Shown here one piece after another: positions 16,255 to 24,800 of a DNA stretch of 64,000 nucleotides. The notes beneath the pieces were generated by a model that made no database searches, was not told the origin of the DNA, and was given only the letters and a program-made list of their open reading frames with translations. Made by a program: the position numbers and the translations under genes. This DNA comes from AP-15 sp963702685. GTDB taxonomy: Bacteria; Pseudomonadota; Alphaproteobacteria; ATCC43930; CGMCC-115725. Location: contig CAVPDQ010000009.1 of the NCBI GenBank assembly GCA_963702685.1, positions 124,001-188,000 of the forward strand, written 5' to 3'. Within the stretch, counting starts at the first letter, position 1, and every line of letters starts with the position of its first letter.

Positions 16255-16593
16255 ATGCCCTACGTGCCGGACGCGGGTGATCTGATCTGGGCCGACTTTG
16301 ATCCCCGCGTTGGCCGCGAGCAGAGCGGCCGGCGTCCCGCGCTGGTTATCTCACCCGCCGATTTCTGCCGAGTGACCGAATTCGCAATTGTGTGCCCGAT
16401 TACCTCCCGTGTTCGCCCTTTTGGCACGAGCGTCGTGTTGCCGCCGGGGCTACCCGTGTCGGGCGAAATCCTGACCAGTCATGTGCGCAGCATCGACACG
16501 CTGGCGCGCCCGATCAGCTATGCCGGAGCCGCGGTTCCCGCCGTAATTCTCGAAGAGGTTCGCAGCAAGCTGGCCGCCTTGACTGGCATGTAG
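16255..16593 (+). CDS. mazF: MazF-family mRNA endoribonuclease toxin
   Basis: A 112-residue PemK/MazF toxin. The N-terminus YVPDAGDLIWADFDPRVGRE matches the family start, followed by QSGRRPALVISP, the conserved G-R-R-P-A-L-V loop with the catalytic Arg, and a central VCPITSR strand with the conserved Thr/Ser. The C-terminal half has VRSIDTLAR. It cleaves RNA at short motifs and is held inactive by MazE. The length is normal and the gene is intact. Confidence 0.94.
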   Translation: MPYVPDAGDLIWADFDPRVGREQSGRRPALVISPADFCRVTEFAIVCPITSRVRPFGTSVVLPPGLPVSGEILTSHVRSIDTLARPISYAGAAVPAVILEEVRSKLAALTGM

Positions 16594-16652
16594 CGCATGC
16601 TGATCGAGCTGCTAAGCTTACCCGAGCCGAGGACGCGGGAAGGGCCAAAGCC

Positions 16653-17186
16653 ATGCCGGTGATCGAGCGCGGGCGCTCTGGCCTCCTGGTGGTCGATTTT
16701 CAGGCGCGGCTGATGCCGGCGATCGAGGAGGGCGCCGCGGCTGTCGCCAATGCGCGGCGCCTGCTCGACGCCGCCGGGATGCTCGAGGTGCCGGTCCTGT
16801 TCACCGAGCAGAACCCCCGCGGCCTCGGCGGCACGGTGGCGGAGCTGCGCTCCGATGCGGCGCAGCTGGCGCACAAGATGACGTTCGACGCGTGCCGCAT
16901 GCCGGGCTTTCTCGCCGCGTTGCCGGACCGTCCCGATTTGATCGTCGCCGGGTGCGAAACCCATGTCTGCGTGCTGCAGACGGTGCTGGGCTTGCTCAAG
17001 GCGGGGCGGCGGATTTTTGCGGTGCGCGACGCGATGGGCTCGCGCCGCGCCGAGAGCAAGGAGACCGCGCTGCGCCGCATGGAGAAGAACGGCGCCGAGA
17101 TCGTGACCACCGAGATGGTCCTTTTCGAATGGCTGGGAACGGCCGAGGACCCGCGGCTGCGGCGGATTCTCGACCTCGTGCGATGA
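16653..17186 (+). CDS. isochorismatase-family cysteine hydrolase
   Basis: A 177-residue hydrolase of the isochorismatase/YcaC-like group. The Asp of the catalytic triad is in VVDFQARL, the Lys in AHKMTFDA and the nucleophilic Cys in GCETHVCVLQT. A frame extending upstream has no supporting start signal; ATG 16653 is preceded by a GGGAAGGG stretch. The substrate is unknown; members hydrolyse amides or vinyl ethers. Confidence 0.87.
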   Translation: MPVIERGRSGLLVVDFQARLMPAIEEGAAAVANARRLLDAAGMLEVPVLFTEQNPRGLGGTVAELRSDAAQLAHKMTFDACRMPGFLAALPDRPDLIVAGCETHVCVLQTVLGLLKAGRRIFAVRDAMGSRRAESKETALRRMEKNGAEIVTTEMVLFEWLGTAEDPRLRRILDLVR

Positions 17187-17578
17187 CGGCTTCGTGCTGC
17201 CGCGCCGTCCCTCGGCCCGCGGGGCGACCGGCGAGATCGGGCAGCCCGGGATGTTATCGGGATTTTATGCGGTGGCGAGGCGAAGCTGATCTATAACCGA
17301 GGGCAATGACGATCCGCGACGAGGTCACGTGCGATTTCCCGTCCGGCTATACCATGTCGATCTGATCTTGGAGGTCAAACGCAAGACCTTGGGCGAAAAT
17401 GCCGCGCGCTTGTAGGGGATCGACATCGCGGCGCAGTCGGCATCGCCAGATAAGTGTCGGCGTCGCCATAAGGCGCCGCTGCCGCGTGGCGCAGCTCGCC
17501 GCGGTCATACGCCGTTCACGTCCGGGCGATATCGTCCAACCGCCGCGTGGCGATGCGGCTCGGCCAAGGGAGAACGAG
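17187..17578. other. 392-bp gap between isochorismatase and glgC genes
   Basis: No intact gene. It contains the probable amidohydrolase relic at 17329-17427. The remainder has no recognised feature apart from the AAGGGAGA Shine-Dalgarno of glgC near 17566-17573. Confidence 0.5.
17329..17427 (+). pseudogene. relic of an amidohydrolase C-terminus
   Basis: This frame reads VDLILEVKRKTLGENAARL, a stop codon (TAG at 17413-17415), then GIDI. Proteins of the PF04909 amidohydrolase family characteristically end with a K-R-K-x-x-x-x-N-A-A-R-L-(Y/F)-G-I motif, so the TAG probably replaces the Tyr codon. No upstream part of the enzyme is recognisable. The identification rests on about 20 residues. Confidence 0.45.
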
Positions 17579-18844
17579 ATGCTGGCGGGCGCGCGCGTTC
17601 AAGAGAGGCTGGCGCGACAGGCGCTCGCCCTCGTTCTCGCCGGCGGTCGCGGCAGCCGGCTGAAGCAGCTGACCGACCGGCGCGCCAAGCCGGCGGTGTT
17701 TTTCGGCGGCAAGTTCCGCATCATCGACTTTACCTTGTCGAACTGCCTTAATTCGGGGGTCCGGCGCATCGCCGTCCTGACCCAGTACAAGGCGCACAGC
17801 CTGCTGCGGCACCTGCAGATGGGCTGGTCGTTCTTGCGCCCGGAGATGAACGAGTTTCTCGATCTCCTGCCGGCGCAGCAGCGGCTCGACGAGGCCACCT
17901 GGTATCGCGGCACCGCCGACGCGGTGTACCAGAATTTCGACATTCTGCGCGCCGCCGGCCCGCGCTACTTCGTGGTTTTGGCCGGCGACCACATCTACAA
18001 GATGGATTATTCGACCCTGTTGTTCGACCACGTCCAAAAGGGTGCGGATTGCACGGTCGCCTGCATCGAGGTGCCGCTCGCCGAAGCCTCTGAGCTGGGC
18101 GTGATGGCGGTCGATGCTTCGATGCGCATCGTCGATTTCCACGAAAAATCGCCAAACGCGCCGGCGATGGCCGGCAAGCCCGACCGGGCATTGGCCAGCA
18201 TGGGGATTTATGCCTTCACCGCCGATTTTCTTTATGCCGAGCTCGAGCGCGACCATCGCGACCCGTCGTCGAGCCACGATTTCGGGCGGGACATCATCCC
18301 GAGCCTGGTCGGCCGCGGGCTCGCCGTCGCCCATTCCTTTGAGGACAGCTGCGTCAAGACCACGCCGGAGGCGGAGGCTTACTGGCGCGACGTCGGCACG
18401 ATCGATGCCTATTGGGCGGCCAATCTCGATCTCGTCATGCCGGTGCCGTCGCTCGACATCTACGATCCCTATTGGCCGATCTGGTCCTACCAGCAGCAAT
18501 TCCCGCCGGCGAAATTCGTGTTCGACGACGATGAGCGGCGCGGCATGGCGGTCGATTCGATGGTGTCTGGCGGCTGCATCGTGTCGGGCGCCACGGTCAG
18601 GCGCTCGTTGTTGTTTTCGAATTGCCGGGTCAATTCCTATGCGCAGATGCGCGAGGCGGTGCTGCTCCCCGATGTCGATGTCGGCCGCCGCGCGCGGCTG
18701 ACCAAGGTCGTGATCGACCGCGGCTGCCATATTCCGGAAGGGCTGGCGGTGGGCGAAGACCCGGTGCTCGACGCCAAGCGCTTTTACCGCAGCGACGGCG
18801 GCGTCACCCTCGTCACCGCCGCAATGCTCGCCGACCTCGAGTGA
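17579..18844 (+). CDS. glgC: glucose-1-phosphate adenylyltransferase
   Basis: A 421-residue ADP-glucose pyrophosphorylase, the first committed step of bacterial glycogen synthesis. It has the nucleotide-binding motif LAGGRGSRLKQLTDRRAKPA near the N-terminus, the GTADAVYQN and AGDHIYKMDY motifs, the glucose-1-phosphate site FHEKSP, and a C-terminal left-handed beta-helix repeat region (VSGGCIVSGATVRRSLLFS). Start ATG 17579 has an AAGGGAGA Shine-Dalgarno. No other glycogen gene lies nearby in the window. Confidence 0.95.
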   Translation: MLAGARVQERLARQALALVLAGGRGSRLKQLTDRRAKPAVFFGGKFRIIDFTLSNCLNSGVRRIAVLTQYKAHSLLRHLQMGWSFLRPEMNEFLDLLPAQQRLDEATWYRGTADAVYQNFDILRAAGPRYFVVLAGDHIYKMDYSTLLFDHVQKGADCTVACIEVPLAEASELGVMAVDASMRIVDFHEKSPNAPAMAGKPDRALASMGIYAFTADFLYAELERDHRDPSSSHDFGRDIIPSLVGRGLAVAHSFEDSCVKTTPEAEAYWRDVGTIDAYWAANLDLVMPVPSLDIYDPYWPIWSYQQQFPPAKFVFDDDERRGMAVDSMVSGGCIVSGATVRRSLLFSNCRVNSYAQMREAVLLPDVDVGRRARLTKVVIDRGCHIPEGLAVGEDPVLDAKRFYRSDGGVTLVTAAMLADLE

Positions 18845-18897
18845 GAGGATGTGAATGAATTGGAGAGGCATGAAAAACTGTGGCGGAGGGCATGGCG

Positions 18898-19012
18898 TGC
18901 GTGCTTCGAGACGCGCCCGGAGGGCGCTCCTCAGCATGAGGTAAGCCGTCGAGGATATTAACGAGGCACCTCATCCTGAGGAAGCCGCGCAGCGGCTGTC
19001 TCGAAGGATCCA
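18898..19012. repeat. composite inverted-repeat element, copy 2
   Basis: CTTCGAGACGCGCCC ... GGGCGCTCCTCAGCATGAGG, a spacer of about 27 bases, then CCTCATCCTGAGGAAGC ... GGCTGTCTCGAAGGAT. It corresponds to the element at 10674-10790 read on the opposite strand. It lies in the 245-bp gap between glgC and the next gene; nothing else is recognised in that gap. Confidence 0.8.
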
Positions 19013-19089
19013 CGGCGCCGATCCCGGCGCAAGTCAATAGCTTCACAGCCTCTGAGCTTTGCTGTGCCGCGCTATCGGCGGTGCCGCGT

Positions 19090-19293
19090 TCAGAAGACTC
19101 TGTCGGCGGTGGCGCGGTCGCGGACCCAGACTTGCGCTTCGCGGCCGGATTGGAGCGCGTCGCGGGCCGCGTCGACCGCGTCGAGCACCGCTTGCTCCTT
19201 GTCGAGATAGGCGCCGTAAACTGAATTCCCGAGCGTCACCACCCAGCGCGCCTCGCGGCCGTGCCGGCACACCCGAAACTCCATCATGCTCAT
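19090..19293 (-). CDS. small DUF2188-like protein
   Basis: A 67-residue protein, MSMMEFRVCRHGREARWVVT at the start, followed by a Lys/Glu-containing helix (LDKEQAVLDAVDAARDALQ) and a beta strand AQVWVRD. This strand-helix-strand layout is typical of DUF2188. ATG 19293 has AGGAG 8 bases upstream. The function is unknown. The gene lies downstream of, and on the same strand as, the CHASE2 cyclase. Confidence 0.6.
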   Translation of the reverse strand: MSMMEFRVCRHGREARWVVTLGNSVYGAYLDKEQAVLDAVDAARDALQSGREAQVWVRDRATADRVF

Positions 19294-19446
19294 CCGCAGC
19301 ACTCCTTGAGCGGCGCCGGCCGCCCTGGCGGGTCTGGTCCCCGATGGCTTCTCTTCCCGTCGATCAGATTATCGCGGAGGCAATCCTTCAAATAAAGTCA
19401 ATTTTGTTACGATCTGACACAAATCGTGGTTTATCCACCGCATTAA

Positions 19447-21693
19447 TCATTTTTCTTCGGCGGTGAATACCCCGTCCCAGCCGGCCGGCGGCGCGTCGGA
19501 CTGGAAATGGGCGATGCGCCGGCGGTAGAGCTCGTAGACCGGCGCGAGGTGGCGCGCCGCGGCGAGCCGGCCGTCGTCGAGCAAGCCCAGCGCGGCGGCC
19601 CAATCCTGACCGCGATAGGCGCCGAGCAGCGCGCGATGCCGGTCGGCGAAATCCGCCTCTTCGATTCGCTCGGGCGGCAGCGTGTAGACATGGCCTGCCT
19701 GGGACTTGCCCTTGACCGCGACCAGATCGACCTCGATCAGCGCCGGGTCGTCGAGGCGAATCGCGGTCTCTTCGCCGATCACCAGATCGATGCCATAGAC
19801 CTTGCCGAGGCCTTCGAGACGCGAGGCGAGGTTGACCGGGTCGCCGAGCAGCGAATAGTCGAAATGCTGCTCCGAGCCGAAATTGCCGACGCAGCATTCG
19901 CCGCTGTTGAGGCCGATGCCGATCCGGATCGGCCGAAACGGCTTGCCGGCCTCCTTTGCTTCGGCCTCCCAGCCGCGATTGAGCGTGATCAGCTGGCGGC
20001 GCATCGCTTGGGCCGCGCGAACCGCGTTCTTCGCGTGCTCGGGGTCGTCGAGCGGCGCATTCCAGAACGCCATGACGCAATCGCCGATGTATTTGTCGAT
20101 CGTGCCCTTGTGCTCGGTGATGATCTCGGTCATCGGCGACAAAAAGCTGTTCATGAAATGCGTCAGCGTGTGCGCATCCATGCCTTCGGCCATGCTGGTG
20201 AAGTTGCGGATGTCGCAAAACATGATCGTCATGTCGCGGGTCTCGCCGCCGAGGACGAGCCTTTCCGGGTGCGCCGCCAGCTCCTCGACGTAATGCGGCG
20301 ACATATAGCGCGAGAACGCGCTGCGGATTTCGCGCTGGCGCGCCTCGGTCCGCAAATAGCCGAGAAGGGTCGCCACCAGATAGACGATCGTGATGACGAC
20401 CCACGGGTAGACCGGGTCGATCAGCCAGCTCAGATGTTTGAACGCGAGCCAGGAGAGGCCGAAAGCGAGCGCCACCGACGCGCCGCCGAGGGCCGCGCTC
20501 AACAAGGCGCCGATCCGCGGCAATATAAAGATCAGCCCGGCGCCGACCAAAAGCGCGAACAGGATCTCCGCCCCGACCGCCCAATCGGGCCGCGACAGAA
20601 ACACGCCTTGAAGGATTTCGTCGAGCAGCTGGGCATGGATCTCGACCCCCGGCACGGCGGGGCCGATCGGCGTCGCCTGCAGATCGTTGATGATGCCGGC
20701 GGCCGAGGTGCCGACCAGCACGATATGCCCGTCGAAAATGCTGCGGTCGAAATTGCCGGCGAGCACATCGGCCGCCGAAATCGTGCGGTCGGGCTGGCGC
20801 GGCGCGTAGTGCAGCCACACCCGTCCGGCGGCGTCGGTCGGCACGGTCAAGGGGCCGATGCGGATCGCGGTCAATCCGGTGCTTTCACCAAAATCGTGCT
20901 CGCCATTGGCGCCGGCGGCGCGGCCGATATAGGTCGATGCCCCCAATGCCAGCCGCAGCGCCTCGGCGTCGAGCGACGGGTAGGGCTTGCCGCGGAATTT
21001 CAGGATCAGCGGCACCCGGCGCACGACATCGTCCCAATCGACGGACTGATTGAGAAACCCGTTTCCGGCGGCGGCTTGCTCCAGCACCGGCAGGTCGGAA
21101 ATTGCCGTGGGGAATTCGCCGACATGGCCGAGCGGGTCGTCGCCGGCAAAGGCGAACCCCGCCTTTGCCGCGGGCGGCCGGGTCTCGCCGTGGTCGGAGA
21201 GGATGAACCCGGTGACCGTCGGCACGGTGCGCATCGCCGCCGCCAAGCGCTGGTCGGGGTCGGGCAGGGCCGCCAGCAGCTTGCCGATATCGGCGTCGCC
21301 GGCGTGGTTCTGCGACAGCAGCGGCAGCAGCATCGCGGGCGAGGTGCGGTCGGGCTCGGCAAAATCGATGTCGAAGGCGACGACCGCGGCCCCGGCCTTG
21401 CCCAGCTTGTCGAGAAGCTCGGCCACGATCGCGCGCGGCCACGGCCATTGGCCGATCTTGGCGAGGCTCTTGTCGTCGATATCGACGATGCGGATCGGCG
21501 CGTTGCCCGGCGCGCGCGGCGATGCGCGCTGGTAAAAATCAAAGCAGATCAGGGATAGGCGATCGAGCAGGTCGGGTGCCGCCACGCGGGCGGCGATCGC
21601 CACCAGCAGCACCGCCAGCGGCAGCAAATAGATCGCACCGCGGCGAAGCAACCCCGGAATCCGCATCCCGGCGGGCGACAATATCCGGATCAT
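19447..21693 (-). CDS. CHASE2-domain class III adenylate/guanylate cyclase
   Basis: A 748-residue membrane receptor cyclase. A first helix (GAIYLLPLAVLLVAIAARVA) is followed by an extracytoplasmic CHASE2 sensor domain (~35-330; IRIVDIDDKSLAKIGQWPWP is the typical entry motif), three membrane helices (~345-425), and a class III cyclase domain. Metal-binding aspartates are in MFCDIRNFTS and YIGDCVMAFW, with the IDKYIGD lysine favouring ATP as substrate; LLGDPVNLASRLEG is the transition-state region. It should make cAMP in response to an external signal. A CRP-like site lies 7 kb away at 28881. Confidence 0.9.
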   Translation of the reverse strand: MIRILSPAGMRIPGLLRRGAIYLLPLAVLLVAIAARVAAPDLLDRLSLICFDFYQRASPRAPGNAPIRIVDIDDKSLAKIGQWPWPRAIVAELLDKLGKAGAAVVAFDIDFAEPDRTSPAMLLPLLSQNHAGDADIGKLLAALPDPDQRLAAAMRTVPTVTGFILSDHGETRPPAAKAGFAFAGDDPLGHVGEFPTAISDLPVLEQAAAGNGFLNQSVDWDDVVRRVPLILKFRGKPYPSLDAEALRLALGASTYIGRAAGANGEHDFGESTGLTAIRIGPLTVPTDAAGRVWLHYAPRQPDRTISAADVLAGNFDRSIFDGHIVLVGTSAAGIINDLQATPIGPAVPGVEIHAQLLDEILQGVFLSRPDWAVGAEILFALLVGAGLIFILPRIGALLSAALGGASVALAFGLSWLAFKHLSWLIDPVYPWVVITIVYLVATLLGYLRTEARQREIRSAFSRYMSPHYVEELAAHPERLVLGGETRDMTIMFCDIRNFTSMAEGMDAHTLTHFMNSFLSPMTEIITEHKGTIDKYIGDCVMAFWNAPLDDPEHAKNAVRAAQAMRRQLITLNRGWEAEAKEAGKPFRPIRIGIGLNSGECCVGNFGSEQHFDYSLLGDPVNLASRLEGLGKVYGIDLVIGEETAIRLDDPALIEVDLVAVKGKSQAGHVYTLPPERIEEADFADRHRALLGAYRGQDWAAALGLLDDGRLAAARHLAPVYELYRRRIAHFQSDAPPAGWDGVFTAEEK

Positions 21694-21743
21694 CTCCGCC
21701 GTATCTTTGCGCAAGCCGGCCCTGAATTCCACATTCCTCGACC

Positions 21744-21791
21744 CGCCCTCGCCCCGCCCTCGCCCCGCCCTCGCCCCGCCCTCGCCCCGCC
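21744..21791. repeat. 11-bp minisatellite between cyclase and GDH genes
   Basis: CGCCCTCGCCC repeated four times plus CGCC. It occupies the divergent intergenic region (about 180 bp) between the cyclase (minus strand) and the glutamate dehydrogenase (plus strand), so copy-number change could alter promoter spacing for either gene. Confidence 0.85.
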
Positions 21792-21876
21792 AAACAGCTT
21801 GCCGGGACGCGTCACAGCCGCCAGTGTTCGACGATCGCGCCGTCGGTTGGGCGGCTTCGGATGCGCCAGGGGCCGG

Positions 21877-24800
21877 ATGGCGAACACGATCGAGCTGGTC
21901 GAGCCGCAGACGGCGACAAGACCGGGAGAGGCAAAAAAGGCAAAGCTCGTCGCCAAGGCGGCAGCGCTGGCGGCGGCCTCGGTCGATCCGGTCGCGCGGC
22001 CCGTCGCCGACCGCGTCATCGCCGAGTTTTATCGGCACGTCCCCGCCCCCGACGTCGCCGCACGCAGCCCGCGCGACCTCGCCGGCGCGGCGCTGTCGCT
22101 CTGGCGCTTTGCCGGGCGCCGCCGCCCCGGCCAAGCTAAGATCCGGGTTTACAACCCCGATCCCGCGGCCGATGGCTGGGCCTCGCCGCATACGATCGTC
22201 GAGATCGCCAACGACGATATGGCGTTTCTCGTCAACTCGGTGAGCGGAGCGATCAACGCCGGCGGCCGCGTCGTCCATCTCGTCATCCACCCGATCCTGG
22301 GGGTTGCGCGCGGCGCCGATGGCCGGCTCGGCGAATTGCTCGACGACGGCGCCGCGGGCTTGCGCGAATCCTGGATGCAGATCGAGATCACCCGCGAAGC
22401 CGACCCGGCCGACCTCGCTCGCCTGGCCGAGACATTGGCGGCGGTGCTCGTCGATGTGCGGGCCGTCGTCCAAGACTGGCAGCCGATGCGGCGCGTGCTG
22501 CACGCGCTGCTCGACGAGCTGTCGCTCGCGCCCGCGCCGCCGGTGCCGCCGGCCGAGCTTGCCGAGGTGCAGGAATTCCTGCGCTGGCTCGACGACGACA
22601 ACCTGACCTTTCTCGGCTTTCGCGAATACGATTTCGACGGTGCCGCCGAGCCGGCGCAACCGGCGCTCGGGATCTTGCGCGACCCCGAATATCCGATCTT
22701 CGGCGGGCTGCGAAACCTGTCCGCGCTGCCGGCGGACGTGCAGGATTTTGTGCGCCGCCGCGCGCTCGTCGTGATCAGCAAATCGAACCGCCGCGCCACC
22801 GTGCATCGCTCCGCCCATATGGACGCGATCGGCCTGCGCCGGTTCGGGGCGAATGGCGAGGTGGTCGGCATCCGGCTGTTCCTCGGTCTGTTTACGTCGA
22901 ACGCCTACAGCCGCAACCCGAGCGCCATCCCGCTGCTGCGCCAGAAGGTGCGCTACATCGTCGAGCGCACCGGGCTGGCGCCGTCGAGCCATGACGGCCG
23001 GGCGCTGTTGCACATCCTCGACACGCTGCCGCGCGACGAGCTGTTCCAGGCCGATCAGGACCAGCTGTTCGACACGGTCACCGGGGTTCTCGATCTGCAA
23101 GAGCGCCAGCGCATCGCGCTCTTTGTCCGCCGCGACCCGCTCGAACGTTTTGTCTCCTGCCTCGTCTATGTGCCGCGCGAGCGTTACGACACGCAATTGC
23201 GCCAACGCTTTGCGGCGATCCTCGAAGAGGCTTTCGCCGGGCGGCTTTCGGCATTTTTCACCCATCTCGACAATTCGGTGCTGGCCCGCGTCCAGTTCAT
23301 CATCCGCACCCGGCGGGGTGCGGTGGGGGCGGCCGATGCCGCGCTCGTCGAGCGCCAGCTCGCCGAGGCCGGGCGGAGCTGGAGCGACCGGCTCGAAACC
23401 GCCGCCGTCGCCGAATTCGGCGAGGCCGAGGCAATCGATAAATTGCGCCGCCTGCGGCCGTTCCCGGCCGCCTACCAGGTGCGTACCGGCATCGGCCAAG
23501 CGATCGCCGATCTCAACCGGATCGAGGCTGTGCGCGCCGGATCGCCGCTCGAAGTCTCGCTGCATCCGCTTGCCGAGGGCGGGGCGCGCGGGTTGCGGCT
23601 CTACCGCGCCAGGGAGCCCGTCGTCCTGTCCGATGTGCTGCCGATCCTCGAAAACCTCGGCCTGCGCGTGGTCGCCGAGGAGCCGTTCCGGATCGATTGC
23701 GCCGATGGCGAGACCGTCTGGATCGACGAATTCCAGCTCGCCGGCGCCACCGCCGCGGCCGAGCCGAGCGAACGGGCGAGAGAGCGGTTCGAAGACGCGC
23801 TCGTCGCGATCTGGACCGGCCGGGTCGAAAACGATGGGTTCAACCGGCTGATCCTCGGCGCCGGCATCTCGGCGCGCCAGGCAGCCTTGCTGCGGCTCTA
23901 CGCCAAGATCTTGCGGCAAGCCGGGACGGCGTTCAGCCAAGCCTATATGGAAGATGCGCTCGGCGGCCATCCGGCGCTCGCCCGGCGTCTCGTCCGCCTG
24001 TTCGAAATCCGCTTCGACCCCGATTCCACGGCCCCCGATTCCACGGCCGCTCGCTCGCTCGCCGCGGTCGCTGAAATCCAGGCGATCGACCACGCGCTCG
24101 ACAGAGTGGCGAGCCTCGACGAAGACCGCATCCTGCGCAGCTATCTGACGCTGGTCCTGAAGACGGTCCGCACCAACTACTACCAGAGGTTGCCGTCAGG
24201 CGGCCCCAAACCCTATGTCGCGGTCAAGCTCGCGAGCAGCACCCTCGATCTGCTGCCGTTGCCGCGCCCGCTCTTTGAAATCTACGTCTACAGCCCGCGC
24301 GTCGAGGGCGTGCATATGCGCGCCGGCAAGGTCGCCCGCGGCGGCATCCGCTGGTCCGACCGCAAGGAGGATTTCCGCACCGAAATCCTGGGGCTGATGA
24401 AGGCGCAGACGGTCAAGAACGCGGTCATCGTCCCGGTCGGGGCGAAAGGCGGGTTTGTCGTCAAACGGCCGCCGCCGGCGCGCGACCAGCTCGGCGCCGA
24501 AGGCGTCGAGTGCTACAAAATCCTGATCCGCGGCCTCCTCGACCTGACCGACAATATCGTCGCCGACGGCGCCGCCGAGGGCGGTCATCGCATCGTGCCG
24601 CCGCCGCGCGTCGTGCGCCATGACGGCGACGATCCCTACCTCGTCGTCGCCGCCGACAAGGGGACCGCGGCCTTCTCCGATTACGCCAACGCGATCGCCG
24701 AAGAATACGGCTTCTGGCTCGGCGACGCCTTCGCCTCGGGCGGCTCGGCCGGCTACGACCACAAGGGGATGGGCATTACCGCGCGCGGCGCCTGGGAATT

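Noticed and set aside
21694..24093. A long minus-strand open frame continuing upstream of the CHASE2 cyclase and antisense to the GDH gene
   Set aside because: The plus strand encodes a clearly conserved GDH; the antisense frame is rich in Arg/Ala/Gly low-complexity sequence without domains. The cyclase start is placed at 21693.
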